A DNA stretch of 45,313 nt from Chloroflexota bacterium (GCA_018004935.1 JAGNBF010000063.1:1-45313); one strand, 5' to 3'. Shown: positions 7,450 through 16,822, numbered from the stretch's first letter. Numbers and translations are program-made. The notes: generated by a model not told the origin, from the sequence alone.

Positions 7450-9876
7450 TCAGGGGTTCTTTGTCAGAGTTTCATAATGCAACAGCCCCAACGCATCAAT
7501 ATGGGCATTGGCGATTTTGGGCAGGGCAATAACCAGGCGTGGCTCCTGTGTCAGGTCTAATGTAGGATATTCTTGTGCCCAAAGTTCCTGAATATCGGTG
7601 TAAATAGCTTGCAATTGAGCCGGATTCAGGCTGGCCGCTGGCTCAAACAGATCCCCATACAATCGTTCCATGGTGGTGCTGTCATAGTTGGAGCAAATGG
7701 TTTCTGTGTTGGTGACGAAGTAGGTGATCCAATCCATACCGCCGACAAAGCGGGGGGGCGAGTTAAGGGGAGGCCAACCCAGCAAAAATGCGGGATAAGC
7801 ACATGACGTGATCTGGCCACTGAATACATCCCAGGGTGCACCCACCAGCGTAACCTGAAAGATGCCCGTTTCCTCTAATTGGGCTTTGATCGCTTCGGCA
7901 TAGGCGGGTTCCTGGGGGCCATAGCGACCATCGTTGAGGAAGTGGATGGTAACAGGGAGAGGGTTGGTGGCACTGTAGCCCGCGGCCGCGAGCAATTGCC
8001 GCGCCCGGTTCAAATCACGAGCCGGTTCCAGTGGTTGTGACTCAGCTAAATTGGTGGGGATGGGGCTATAAAGAGCCGAGCGGGTATCCTGATATACGTC
8101 ACGGGCCAGGGCCTCTCGGTCAATAGCATATGCGGCCGCTTGTCGCACCAAACGGCTATCCCAGGGCGGTTCACTTTGCTCAAACACCAGATAACTCTTA
8201 AACACCGGTGGCCCCACCGTCACATTGTAATTGCCTGTCCGTAAATCCAGAATGTCCTGGTAACGCAATCCTGTCCAGGCCATATCAATTGAACCCCGCT
8301 CCAGGGCCGAACGCATTGCGGCCGCGTCTGTATAAAAATGGAGCGTAATATTTTCAAATTGGGGTTCCGCCCCAGGCCATTGTGGATTCGCCTTCAGGCG
8401 CAAAAGTTCCCCTTGTTCCCAATTACTAATGGTATATGGCCCAATACCCCCACAGGTACTGATAGCATCAAAAACCAGGGTAAAACAGTTCTGGCTAACC
8501 ACAAAATAGGGTGGTGTGGCTAAAAGGCTCAGAAAATGGGGCATTGGCTCTTGCAAAACAATTTTGACCTGATAATCACTGAGCACCTGCACCGCATCAG
8601 CATCGGCAAAACCATTATCGGCCACATCCTTAAGGAAACTGTTGACAAGCCAGTTCCCTAAGCTGGCGGCCCGATCCAGCGACCATTTCACATCTAGCGC
8701 AGAGAAAGGGCGACCATCGGGAAAGGTCAATCCCTGGCGCAAAGGAATGGTGTACTCCAGACCATCGGCAGAAATGGTAGGCAGGCCAGCGGCCAAAACG
8801 GGAACCAGATTACTCTCAGCATCAAGCATGTAGAGGCCGCTCATGGTGTTGATTTTGATTTCCCAGGAGATGAGGTTGGGGGTCGCGGCCGCGGGGTCAA
8901 TGTTGGTCAATTCGCCAGTCACACCAATCACAATTTCATTAGCCGCCGTACCAATAAGGGATTCACCCGCTTCCAGCGTATCTGGAGCAATGAGCCAGGC
9001 AGTGGCCAGCCGGGGACCGGCCACCTCGTCCTGACCAATTTGGGCAATAACCTCATTGAGGGCCGCCAATAAAACTGTATTCTCCGCCGCCACAGCCATT
9101 ACATACTGTTTACTACTGATCCAGGCAGAATGACTATCATTCTCTGTTGCCCCCACCATTCTTAATTGCTGGAAATAGGTGATACTAAAATATTCAGCAT
9201 CAGTATGATCCACAATTGCCGCCCGGACAGTACCATCAATCACGGCCTGCAAAGCCTGGATGGGGGACTGAGTGAGCAATATATCTTCCTGGTTAAGGCG
9301 CAATTGCGCGGCCGCATTTACCCCTCGCGAAAACTCTTGCACCGCCACAGGCATGCCTGGCTGTAAATCAGTTGTTGCCTGAATCACCGTCTCATCAGCA
9401 CGCACCACTAACACCTGACCAATCTCCAGGTAAGGATTAGTGAAAGCCACACCGGCCACCGGCTCAGCCGGAACGGCAATGGCCGAGAGAGCCACATCAA
9501 ACTCCCCTTCAGCCACACTGGCCAACATGCCATCAAAAGGGGTGACGACAAATTCATATTGCCAGTTAGTACGGGTGCGAATCTCTTCCATCAGGTCCGC
9601 CTCAAAGCCAATAACATGACCAAATGGGTCAAAATCGCTGAATTGCCGGGTGCGCGAGGGAGCATCTATGGCGACAGTGATGTATTCAATCTCATCAACA
9701 GCCTGAGGCCAGGCACGGGTCGCGGCCGCGAGCGGTGTCGCTATCGGTTTATTCGTCGGCGTCGGTAAAGGAGTAATCGTCAGGGTGGGCACAACTTCTT
9801 CATTGCCACAACTCACCAAAAACAAAGAAATGAGCAGGCTGAGTACGATCAGTTTCCATAAGGGTTGAACACGCAT
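7450..9876 (-). CDS. Lipoprotein fusing two ABC-type solute-binding domains (family 3 + family 5)
   Basis: Predicted extracellular lipoprotein of 808 residues. The signal peptide ends in a lipobox, LVSC, with Cys23. A Thr/Pro-rich spacer follows. Residues about 50-290 resemble amino-acid-type binding proteins (SBP_bac_3: DFDPFGHVIGFEADLMEEI, VALSAIAVPAEPVAGVAFTNPY). Residues about 320-780 resemble peptide-type binding proteins (SBP_bac_5: MSGLYMLDAESNLVPVLAAG, KWSLDRAASLG, IDREALARDVYQD). No permease or ATPase gene lies nearby, so the protein may serve a transporter encoded elsewhere or act as a sensor. I chose ATG at 9876; TTG at 9882 is in frame. Six GCGGCCGC sites are spread along the gene. 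Substrates are unknown. Confidence 0.88.
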   Translation of the reverse strand: MRVQPLWKLIVLSLLISLFLVSCGNEEVVPTLTITPLPTPTNKPIATPLAAATRAWPQAVDEIEYITVAIDAPSRTRQFSDFDPFGHVIGFEADLMEEIRTRTNWQYEFVVTPFDGMLASVAEGEFDVALSAIAVPAEPVAGVAFTNPYLEIGQVLVVRADETVIQATTDLQPGMPVAVQEFSRGVNAAAQLRLNQEDILLTQSPIQALQAVIDGTVRAAIVDHTDAEYFSITYFQQLRMVGATENDSHSAWISSKQYVMAVAAENTVLLAALNEVIAQIGQDEVAGPRLATAWLIAPDTLEAGESLIGTAANEIVIGVTGELTNIDPAAATPNLISWEIKINTMSGLYMLDAESNLVPVLAAGLPTISADGLEYTIPLRQGLTFPDGRPFSALDVKWSLDRAASLGNWLVNSFLKDVADNGFADADAVQVLSDYQVKIVLQEPMPHFLSLLATPPYFVVSQNCFTLVFDAISTCGGIGPYTISNWEQGELLRLKANPQWPGAEPQFENITLHFYTDAAAMRSALERGSIDMAWTGLRYQDILDLRTGNYNVTVGPPVFKSYLVFEQSEPPWDSRLVRQAAAYAIDREALARDVYQDTRSALYSPIPTNLAESQPLEPARDLNRARQLLAAAGYSATNPLPVTIHFLNDGRYGPQEPAYAEAIKAQLEETGIFQVTLVGAPWDVFSGQITSCAYPAFLLGWPPLNSPPRFVGGMDWITYFVTNTETICSNYDSTTMERLYGDLFEPAASLNPAQLQAIYTDIQELWAQEYPTLDLTQEPRLVIALPKIANAHIDALGLLHYETLTKNP

Positions 9877-10103
9877 AGCCAATAGAGCCTTTGGTAAAAA
9901 CGGGCAACGTTCAAAAAACCAATGGTTTCGCCCATCATTCGGACCAAACTCCCAGCAACCAAACCATTTGGGTCTAAACGTTTACCTTTTCTGTTTCACA
10001 ACAATAGCGGAGTATAACAAGGGGGATAGGGGGGAACAAACCACCCCTGGAGTAAACCGGAGCGCTACTTATCGGGGGTTAAACTGAAGACAGGCACAAG
10101 CCT
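9877..10103. other. Intergenic, no feature recognised
   Basis: This gap separates two minus-strand genes. I see no repeat of the named families, no RNA gene and no strong hairpin with a T run. It presumably holds the promoter of the solute-binding lipoprotein gene. Confidence 0.5.
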
Positions 10104-11036
10104 CTAAATCGCCAATACATCAAAATCCACTTCCCATATACGAATGATCTTGTCGCGGCCAGTGAGGGTAGCCAGAAGAGGTAAACGAGGATGAAAGGCC
10201 AGACTGGTAAAAGCATTACCCAGGTGCGGTTCCTCTAAAACAGAAACAGTTTGCCACCGTTCACAATCCCAGATACGCACCGTGTCATCAGTGGCTTTAG
10301 AAGCAAAAAACCGATTATTACGCGCAAAGGAAACCGAGGTAATAGATCCTTCGTGCCCTTTTAAAACCTGAACCAGTTCCCCTGTAGCCACATGCCACAC
10401 CCGCACCGTCTTGTCTTCCGCCCCGGAAACAAGCCATTGCCCATCAGGAGATACATCCAGAGTGAGGATTTCACCCATATGGCCTTTCAGACATAGTTTG
10501 GGTTGACCATCGGGTAGGTGCCACAGACGAATGGTGGCGTCTCCAGAAGCAGAGATGGCATATTGACTATCGGGGGTAGTTATGACAGTCCCAACACGAC
10601 CACTGTGCCCATGACATATCTGCACATCAATCCCCTCGTGCAAGTCATAGATCCGCACTGTCTTATCAAACGAGCCAGATACGACCCACTGCCCATCATG
10701 AGAGATAGCCACACCATATACCAGATCGTCGTGATTGCGGAAGGTGCGCCAGGAAAGACCATTGGTGCTGTCCCATACCTTAATAATGTTTTTAGACGCA
10801 GAAACCAGAAAACGCCCATCTGGATTAATGTCTACGCCAAAAACGGAGCCAACATGACCCACCAGGGTTAATTTTTCTTTTTCTTGATCTAACACCCACA
10901 AACGCACCGTCTGATCATAAGACGCAGATACCAGGACTGGTTCATAGGTAGCCCAGGCCAGGCGCGTAATACGACCTTTGTGTCCGGTGAATGTCCAACG
11001 TAGGGTCAGGCCCGGCGGAATTTCCCTCGGCGACAT
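10104..11036 (-). CDS. WD40-repeat beta-propeller protein
   Basis: 310 residues made almost entirely of seven WD40 units, enough for a closed propeller. The blades end in RLWV, KVWD, RIYD, RLWH, RVWH, RIWD and RIWE, with the usual GH near each blade start and the ISPDGQWLVSGS-type turn. Such propellers act as protein-interaction platforms. There is no signal peptide and no second domain, so a cytoplasmic scaffold is likely. AAAGGA seven bases upstream supports the start. Unlike most neighbours the gene has no GCGGCCGC site. Its partner is unknown. Confidence 0.9.
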   Translation of the reverse strand: MSPREIPPGLTLRWTFTGHKGRITRLAWATYEPVLVSASYDQTVRLWVLDQEKEKLTLVGHVGSVFGVDINPDGRFLVSASKNIIKVWDSTNGLSWRTFRNHDDLVYGVAISHDGQWVVSGSFDKTVRIYDLHEGIDVQICHGHSGRVGTVITTPDSQYAISASGDATIRLWHLPDGQPKLCLKGHMGEILTLDVSPDGQWLVSGAEDKTVRVWHVATGELVQVLKGHEGSITSVSFARNNRFFASKATDDTVRIWDCERWQTVSVLEEPHLGNAFTSLAFHPRLPLLATLTGRDKIIRIWEVDFDVLAI

Positions 11037-11164
11037 GCGTGTATCCTTTTATAACAGTACTCAGGTTTAGAGATGGGAATTGTAACGCTAAAGGGGGTTA
11101 CTGTGCCAATCAAGGTAAGGTAGTCTAGCAATGCTCAATGTTATTTTTAGACGGTAGGAGCCAG

Positions 11165-11965
11165 CTAACTGAGCAAACCCCACAGACCAACCGCCACAAG
11201 CCCCCCAAAGATAGAGGAAATGAGATTAACGAGATCGTTATTGAGCCAGGACCAGCCATGTAGCGGCCGCGTTACCGTACCACACTTATGAATTTTCCGT
11301 TCTGTATCCTTGCCGCAAGTGTCACAGTAATAAATTTGTTGGACAGTAGCGCCCAGCAGGCTGTCAGACAACGACCCCGCCAGACCACCCAGACCACCCA
11401 ACGCGGCCGCAAGTCCTAACCCTATCCCCTCGCCCAGCCAGCCCGCTATCAGGCCAATCAGCATCCCCCCAAGAAAAGAAACCGTCGTCCCCAAAAACGA
11501 CACCCCTCCCGATGTACCCACATCCACCACCCGACCAGTCGTAATCAGGCGGGGGGGGCGTTTACTCAGCGTTCCCAGTTCGGTAGCCCAGGTGTCAGCA
11601 TTCACAGTGGCCATCACCCCAATAAACAAAGGAAACCAACCGGGATGGGGAATTAACCAGCTCAATAAGGCGATGAGCATCCCCAGTCCCCCATTCGCCA
11701 ACACCTGCCCAATATCCCGCGTATGACCTTTTTCAAATTTCTCTGCGGCCGCACGTTTTTCTCGCTCCTTGAAATGGGACAACACACTAGAAGTCACAAA
11801 AAACACCCCCAACATGACTCCCCAGGCCGGTCCCCCCAGGCCAAAAATCAACGTCCCGACCACCAACGCCCCCAGCGCCCCTGATACCGAAAGCGATCGA
11901 CGCCAATACGCAATCGCCACAATAACCATACTAATCAAAAAGGCATAAATGAGTTGAGTCCCCAT
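11165..11965 (-). CDS. DUF92 family integral membrane protein
   Basis: 266 residues with about six hydrophobic segments. The family features are visible: the N-terminal SVSGALGALVVGTLIFGLGG, the central VNADTWATELGTLSKRPPRLITTGR and GTSGGVSFLGT, and GLAGSLSDSLLGATVQ near the end. The plant relative VTE6 is a phytyl-phosphate kinase; the bacterial members are mostly uncharacterised. A Cys motif (CDTCGKDTERKIHKCG, near residue 220) may bind metal. The frame is open to 12061, but I chose ATG 11965 because AGGAG precedes it by five bases and the protein then starts with a membrane helix. Three GCGGCCGC sites occur. Confidence 0.88.
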   Translation of the reverse strand: MGTQLIYAFLISMVIVAIAYWRRSLSVSGALGALVVGTLIFGLGGPAWGVMLGVFFVTSSVLSHFKEREKRAAAEKFEKGHTRDIGQVLANGGLGMLIALLSWLIPHPGWFPLFIGVMATVNADTWATELGTLSKRPPRLITTGRVVDVGTSGGVSFLGTTVSFLGGMLIGLIAGWLGEGIGLGLAAALGGLGGLAGSLSDSLLGATVQQIYYCDTCGKDTERKIHKCGTVTRPLHGWSWLNNDLVNLISSIFGGLVAVGLWGLLS

Positions 11966-12462
11966 ACTGCTCCTGAAGTGAACTATTTTTAAGCCCCAGC
12001 AGAGAAAATCCCTCTTGTGTGTATCATGACCCCTAATGCAAACGAAGTTTATCACCCCCAAAAAACCTGAGCGAATCTAGATAAAACTCACACCTATCGG
12101 CTGACACCCTACACTACCCCACGTTCCCCATCTAGCGTTATAATCCCGAGTAGATGGGATTCCCACCCATCCCACTAACCTGGCTTTGGTCAAACATGGC
12201 CCCACTTGCTACCTTCCCAATTCATTTTTCCGTTGTAACTACTAAACCTCTCGAAGGCTGAGCTTGTCAAAGCCTGTTTTGCCTTCGACAAACTCAGACA
12301 ACAGGTTTAGTAGCTACTTTCTGTTCACTCCTTCTCAGGTACATGACGAAGAGAGACAGTGAGGAGTGAGTCAAGAAACCGGAAAGTCGCCTGGTAAACA
12401 AGAACGCCACAGTAAACAAGGTCAGTTTAAATCTCACCCCCAATAAACGGAGTGTATTTCCC
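11966..12462. repeat. Divergent intergenic region with one palindromic repeat
   Basis: The space between the DUF92 gene and gdhA holds one clear repeat at 12235-12316: ends GTAACTACTAAACCT and AGGTTTAGTAGCTAC, with CTTCGACAAACTCAG inside, related to R2 and R8. The remaining sequence has no recognisable feature and must contain the promoters of both genes. Confidence 0.7.
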
Positions 12463-13713
12463 ATGAGCGAAAATTTAAACCCTTTTACCATTGCCCAACA
12501 GCAACTCGACGAAGCCGCCAAAGTCCTACAACTTGACCCCGATATGCACGCATTCTTACGGGAACCCATGCGTGAATTCCACTTCACCATTCCCGTTAAA
12601 ATGGACGATGGTCATACCCAAACCTTCCGGGGCTTCCGTGTTCAATACAACGACGCTCGCGGCCCGGCCAAAGGCGGTATCCGTTTCCACCCCCAAGAAA
12701 CCATTGATACCGTGCGTGCCCTGGCCGCCTGGATGACCTGGAAAACGGCTGTTGTCAATGTTCCCCTCGGTGGGGGCAAGGGAGGCGTTATCTGTAATCC
12801 CCGGGAATTATCCCCAGGCGAACTAGAACGACTGAGCCGGGGCTACATGCGTGCTATTGCCAAATATGTAGGTGTAACCCAAGACATACCCGCCCCAGAT
12901 GTGAATACTCATCCGCAGATTATGGCCTGGATGTTAGATGAATATGAACTGATCACTGGTCATCGGGAACCCGGTATGATTACCGGCAAACCGTTAGAAT
13001 TGGGTGGCTCGGCAGGGCGTGGGCCAGCCACAGCAATGGGTGGCATCTTCACCATTCGCGAAATGGCCAAACACCTGAATATAAACCTGGAAGGGGCAAC
13101 CTGTGCCATTCAGGGTTTTGGCAATGTTGGCTCCTTTGCCACAAAACTGGCGGCTGAAATTTTGGGCATGAAAGTAATTGCCGTCAGTGATGAATTTGGT
13201 GGTATTTATAATGAGCATGGGTTAGATTATCAGGCGGTTTCCCAACACCTCAAACGACATGGCAAAGTGGGAGATTTCCCTGGCGCGGAAACAGTTACCA
13301 ACCAGGAATTGTTGACCTTAAAGGTAGATGTATTAATTCCTGCCGCTATCGAAAACCAACTCACAGCCGAAAATGCCGATAAACTCCAGGCCCGATTTAT
13401 TGCCGAACTGGCTAATGGTCCCACAACACCTGCCGCGGACAATATTTTGTATGATCGGGGCATTCCCGTCATTCCCGACTTCCTTTGCAATGCCGGAGGG
13501 GTAACCGTTTCTTATTTTGAAATGGTGCAAAATTCCTACCAATATTACTGGGAAGAAAATATGGTGAATGAGCGTTTGGATAAGCTGATGACGAAAGCGT
13601 TTCACGATGTTATTCGTATGGCCGAAGCCAAACAAGTGGATAACCGGGTAGCCGCATATCTGGTATCGGTGAACCGGGTGGCTGATGCCGTACGCCTGCG
13701 TGGTTGGATTTAA
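12463..13713 (+). CDS. gdhA: Glutamate dehydrogenase (Glu/Leu/Phe/Val dehydrogenase family)
   Basis: 416 residues, the normal size of the hexameric bacterial and archaeal enzyme that interconverts glutamate and 2-oxoglutarate plus ammonia with NAD(P). Substrate-domain motifs are present: VPLGGGKGGVIC, the catalytic Lys in GPAKGGIRFHP and the Asp in DIPAPDVNT. The Rossmann domain shows GFGNVGSFATKLA (near residue 220), and the C-terminal substrate loop PDFLCNAGGVTVSYFE is intact. Coenzyme preference is not clear from sequence. A strong terminator follows at once, so it is a single-gene unit. The gene has no GCGGCCGC site, in contrast with the lon-folC region. Confidence 0.97.
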   Translation: MSENLNPFTIAQQQLDEAAKVLQLDPDMHAFLREPMREFHFTIPVKMDDGHTQTFRGFRVQYNDARGPAKGGIRFHPQETIDTVRALAAWMTWKTAVVNVPLGGGKGGVICNPRELSPGELERLSRGYMRAIAKYVGVTQDIPAPDVNTHPQIMAWMLDEYELITGHREPGMITGKPLELGGSAGRGPATAMGGIFTIREMAKHLNINLEGATCAIQGFGNVGSFATKLAAEILGMKVIAVSDEFGGIYNEHGLDYQAVSQHLKRHGKVGDFPGAETVTNQELLTLKVDVLIPAAIENQLTAENADKLQARFIAELANGPTTPAADNILYDRGIPVIPDFLCNAGGVTVSYFEMVQNSYQYYWEENMVNERLDKLMTKAFHDVIRMAEAKQVDNRVAAYLVSVNRVADAVRLRGWI

Positions 13714-13718
13714 ATGAT

Positions 13719-13756
13719 AAAAAAGCCGGGTTTCGTAACGAAACCCGGCTTTTTTT
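13719..13756 (+). terminator. Rho-independent terminator of gdhA
   Basis: A near-perfect hairpin with arms AAGCCGGGTTTCG and CGAAACCCGGCTT and loop TAA, followed by a run of T, starts a few bases after the gdhA stop codon. Confidence 0.95.
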
Positions 13757-13816
13757 GTTTTTGGCAATTTATCTATTTTGCTTCAAAATTATGCTACTTT
13801 TGTCGCGGCCGCATCC

Positions 13817-13845
13817 TTGCAAAATTAGAACGATTGTTCTATAAT
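13817..13845 (+). promoter_or_regulatory. ssb promoter with LexA/SOS-box-like operator
   Basis: TTGCAA (13817-13822), 17 bp and TATAAT (13840-13845) form a good sigma-70-type promoter. In the spacer, running into the -10 box, is the perfect palindrome TAGAACGATTGTTCTA (13826-13841). Its GAAC-N4-GTTC core is the Gram-positive-type LexA box, and ssb is a common SOS gene. A GCGGCCGC site (13805) lies just upstream. Binding by LexA is inferred. Confidence 0.75.
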
Positions 13846-13895
13846 TAGTTGCCTGGCCCACCGTTTATTCATTCTTTGCCGAAGGAGCGTAAAAC

Positions 13896-14330
13896 ATGTA
13901 CCAAAAAATAATGATTATTGGCAATTTAGGGCGTGATCCGGAGATGCGCTATATGCCCGATGGCACTGCCGTTACCAGTTTTAGTGTGGCTACCAGCCGC
14001 CGCTGGAATGACAAGGCTTCGGGGCAGACGCGGGATGAAACTACCTGGTTCCGTGTTTCCGTATGGGGACGACAGGCCGAAACAGCCAATCAATATCTGA
14101 GCAAGGGCAAGAAGGTGTTGGTTGAAGGCCGTCTCAAGAGTGATCCCCAGTCGGGTGGTCCAGCCCTGTTTACTCGTCAGGATGGGACGGTCGGATCTAG
14201 TTTTGAAATCATCGCCGATGGGATTCGGTTCCTCAGCGGCCGCGAGGAAGGTGGTAGTTATGCCGGTGGTGAAGAGCATGAGGGCGGAGCGGCCAATCGT
14301 ACCCACGAAGAAGATGACATTCCGTTCTAG
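13896..14330 (+). CDS. ssb: Single-stranded DNA-binding protein
   Basis: 144 residues. An OB-fold domain (residues 1-105) begins MYQKIMIIGNLGRDPEMRY and includes TWFRVSVWGRQAE, the usual DNA-binding strands. A short Gly/Glu-rich tail ends in the acidic tip EEDDIPF that recruits replication and repair proteins. It coats single-stranded DNA in replication, recombination and repair. AAGGAG eight bases upstream supports the start. The promoter carries an SOS-box-like palindrome, so damage induction is plausible. One GCGGCCGC encodes SGR at the end of the OB domain. Confidence 0.97.
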   Translation: MYQKIMIIGNLGRDPEMRYMPDGTAVTSFSVATSRRWNDKASGQTRDETTWFRVSVWGRQAETANQYLSKGKKVLVEGRLKSDPQSGGPALFTRQDGTVGSSFEIIADGIRFLSGREEGGSYAGGEEHEGGAANRTHEEDDIPF

Positions 14331-14588
14331 CCTCTAACATAACCTATTTATTTGTAACTACACAGATCAGAAACCGGGTTTTTCCCTTGTAGGGCATGAG
14401 TTAGCCTGAGCAAAAACCCGGTTTCTCCAGCAAGGCTGTAGAGTTACATTTATGGTTCTTGGGGATTTCATGGGGTACGGACAACCCTTGTGGTTGCCCC
14501 ACACTGGGCAGGCACAAGGCCAGCCCGTACATCTGCGATCAACCCCCTGAATCCCCCAAGATCTATTATATTTTCAGGAAAGGAAAAG
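14331..14588. repeat. Intergenic hairpin plus R5 repeat
   Basis: A long hairpin with arms GAAACCGGGTTTTT and AAAAACCCGGTTTC (14370-14427) may end ssb transcription, although no clean T run follows. Next comes an R5 copy (14456-14572), with GGGGTACGGACAACCC, GGCACAAGGCCAGCCCGTAC and ends CTTGGGGATTTC / ATCCCCCAAG. Confidence 0.75.
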
Positions 14589-14840
14589 ATGGCCCGTTAC
14601 GATTTTCGTTGTTTAGAATGTGAGACTGTATTTGAGGAAAAACGACCCATGGCACAGGCAGATGTCGCGGCCGCGTGCCCTACCTGCCAAAGCACCCATA
14701 CCCGCAAACTACTCAATCGAGTAGCCTTTAATATGGCAGGCCATGATGGAGCCAGCCTTCCCCTGCCCATGTACAATGAAGGTGATGGTGGTAGTTGTTG
14801 TGGCGGTGGTGGTGGTAGTTGTGGCTGTCAGAGTCATTAA
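14589..14840 (+). CDS. FmdB-type zinc ribbon protein
   Basis: 83 residues. It starts MARYDFRCLECETVFEE and has a second knuckle ACPTCQS, so four cysteines form one zinc ribbon of the FmdB/CxxC_CxxC_SSSS family, a putative regulatory family of unknown mechanism. The tail is rich in Gly and Cys (GGSCCGGGGGSCGCQSH) and might bind another metal. AGGAAAGGAAA precedes the ATG; an upstream in-frame extension lies in repeat R5 and is rejected. One GCGGCCGC encodes the Ala run before the second knuckle. Confidence 0.88.
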   Translation: MARYDFRCLECETVFEEKRPMAQADVAAACPTCQSTHTRKLLNRVAFNMAGHDGASLPLPMYNEGDGGSCCGGGGGSCGCQSH

Positions 14841-15370
14841 CCCTATAACATCGCTTATGGAGTTTCCCCCACTCCTAACCCCGCCTTAGGGGTGGGGGGG
14901 ATTCCATTACCTGATTAATTTTTTAAACGACAATCACCTTTCCGGCTGGGAGCGTAGGATGATGGATCTTTCGTGGGAGCCATTCTAGGCCTGGATTATT
15001 GCGGAAAACGTAACGACTAAGCCCGTTGCCTGGGCTTGTCGAAGGCAAACGGGCTGAGACAAGCTCAACCCCCGAGAGGGTTAGTCATTACGGAAAAATT
15101 CAAAAACCGTTGACCGCCAAAAGCACACCCGAAAAATGGGCCAAGCCGTAGAACAGCCTTTCAGGCTGTTCACCCTCCCAGAGAGGTACAGAGAAAACAC
15201 AGAGAGACACCGTGTTTTAAAGAATTCTCTGTAAACCTCTTTGCCCCCTCTATTCAATATTTTGGGAAAACGTGACCTGAGCTTTTCGAAGGCGGTTGGT
15301 TGCGCCAGTCTCAACCAACGTCACCCTGCTTTATTGAGAAGATACCGGGAATCGGCTAAAATCCACCGTT
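14841..15370. repeat. Repeat-filled intergenic region before folC
   Basis: Contains a short, probably deleted R1 derivative (about 14855-14935) ending in the R1 terminus; a palindrome with GGGCTTGTCGAAGGC (about 15008-15092); a partial R4 copy with the ACAGCCTTTCAGGCTGT hairpin (15100-15185); and an R2 copy (15250-15346) ending about 25 bases before folC. No gene is seen. Confidence 0.75.
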
Positions 15371-16774
15371 ATGTCAGATACTGCTTACCAAGAAGCTCTG
15401 GATTACCTCAACCAGTTTGTCAATTACGAAAAGAAGATTGCCGAACAGTATGCGCCGGAAAAGATGGATCCCCTGCGGCCGCACCGTCTCCTCTCTCTTC
15501 TTCACAACCCCCACCAACAATACCCCACCATTCACATTGCTGGTACCAACGGCAAAGGCTCCGTCGCCATGATGTGTGCCAATAGTTTGCGTTGTGCCGG
15601 TCTACGTGTGGGCTTATATACCTCACCCCATCTGGTAGATTTCCGCGAACGGTTCCGTGTCATTACCCCAGATGACCCTGAAGGGCTGATTCCTCATACG
15701 GAATTTGTGACGGTAGTCAATGAGTTGAAGACCGCGGCCGCGCACATCCCCGCCATCACCTGGTTTGAACTCGTCACTGCCGTTGCCTTCATCCATTTCG
15801 CCCGACAGAAGGTGGATGTCGCCGTTATCGAGGTAGGATTAGGCGGACGGCTCGACGCCACCAATGTCATCACCCCGCTTGTCTCGATAATCACCAGCAT
15901 CAGCCTGGATCATACCAGCCTGCTAGGGAACACCGTCGCCGAAATTGCTGGGGAAAAAGGGGGCATCATCAAACCAGATGTGCCCGTCATCACCGCCCCC
16001 CAGGAACCAACCGCCCTGGAACGTCTACGCCAGATCGCGGCCGCGAACCAGTCCCCGTTCTTTGTTGTTGGGCAAGAGGGGGCAAGGGGGAAACACGGCG
16101 AGAGGGAGACAGGACAAGGGGGCGAATATTGGTGGTACAAAGGTGTGGGGCAAACCCTTACCGTCACGTCACCGGATGGCCTCACCCACCCATACCAACT
16201 GAATCTGTTGGGGGCGCATCAATATGATAATGGCACAGCCGCCATCGCCGCCCTGCACACAGTTCAACCCCATTTCCCTACCCTCACCCATGAGGCTATC
16301 CGGCAGGGATTGGCGACGACGATATGGCGCGGCCGCTTACAAACCCTACATCCCGGTGATACCCACACCCCACGCATTATCCTGGATTGTGCCCACAACC
16401 CGGACGCGGCCGCGATCCTGGCCCGCGCCCTACATCACACCTTCACCTACAACCGGCTCTGGCTCATCCTCGGTGTCACCCGTGACAAAGATGTGACCGG
16501 TGTACTGACCGAACTACTGCCCCTGGCTCATCAAATTCTCTTCACCATCGCCCCCCACCCCCGCGCCACCCCACCCACCGAACTGGCCGAACTGGCCCAC
16601 CAATTGGGGTACACCAGCCAGACCGAAGCCGACCCAATCGCGGCGATAAAAGGGGCGATTGCGGCCGCGGACCCATCTGATCTCGTGTGCATCGCCGGTT
16701 CCATCTTCCTCGTTGGCGACTTGCTTAATCGGTGGGAAAGTCTACAATCAACCTTCGCCCTGACCAGGGATTAA
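15371..16774 (+). CDS. folC: Folylpolyglutamate synthase / dihydrofolate synthase
   Basis: 467 residues, a Mur-ligase-family enzyme that adds glutamate to folates and, in bifunctional bacterial versions, to dihydropteroate. The ATP loop is HIAGTNGKGSVAMM (near residue 57). VAVIEVGLGGRLDATNV and SISLDHTSLLGNTVAEIAGEKGGI are the folate- and Mg-binding motifs, and ILDCAHNPDAA starts the C-terminal domain. Near residues 236-252 an insertion rich in Gly, Glu and Arg (QEGARGKHGERETGQGG) interrupts an otherwise ordinary region; its DNA is purine-only over long stretches. Six GCGGCCGC sites are present, an unusually high density. The gene starts just after an R2 copy. Confidence 0.96.
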   Translation: MSDTAYQEALDYLNQFVNYEKKIAEQYAPEKMDPLRPHRLLSLLHNPHQQYPTIHIAGTNGKGSVAMMCANSLRCAGLRVGLYTSPHLVDFRERFRVITPDDPEGLIPHTEFVTVVNELKTAAAHIPAITWFELVTAVAFIHFARQKVDVAVIEVGLGGRLDATNVITPLVSIITSISLDHTSLLGNTVAEIAGEKGGIIKPDVPVITAPQEPTALERLRQIAAANQSPFFVVGQEGARGKHGERETGQGGEYWWYKGVGQTLTVTSPDGLTHPYQLNLLGAHQYDNGTAAIAALHTVQPHFPTLTHEAIRQGLATTIWRGRLQTLHPGDTHTPRIILDCAHNPDAAAILARALHHTFTYNRLWLILGVTRDKDVTGVLTELLPLAHQILFTIAPHPRATPPTELAELAHQLGYTSQTEADPIAAIKGAIAAADPSDLVCIAGSIFLVGDLLNRWESLQSTFALTRD

Positions 16775-16822
16775 ATTTATGCTGAACCGCTAAGACGCCA
16801 GAAACGCTAAGAAATTACGGAG

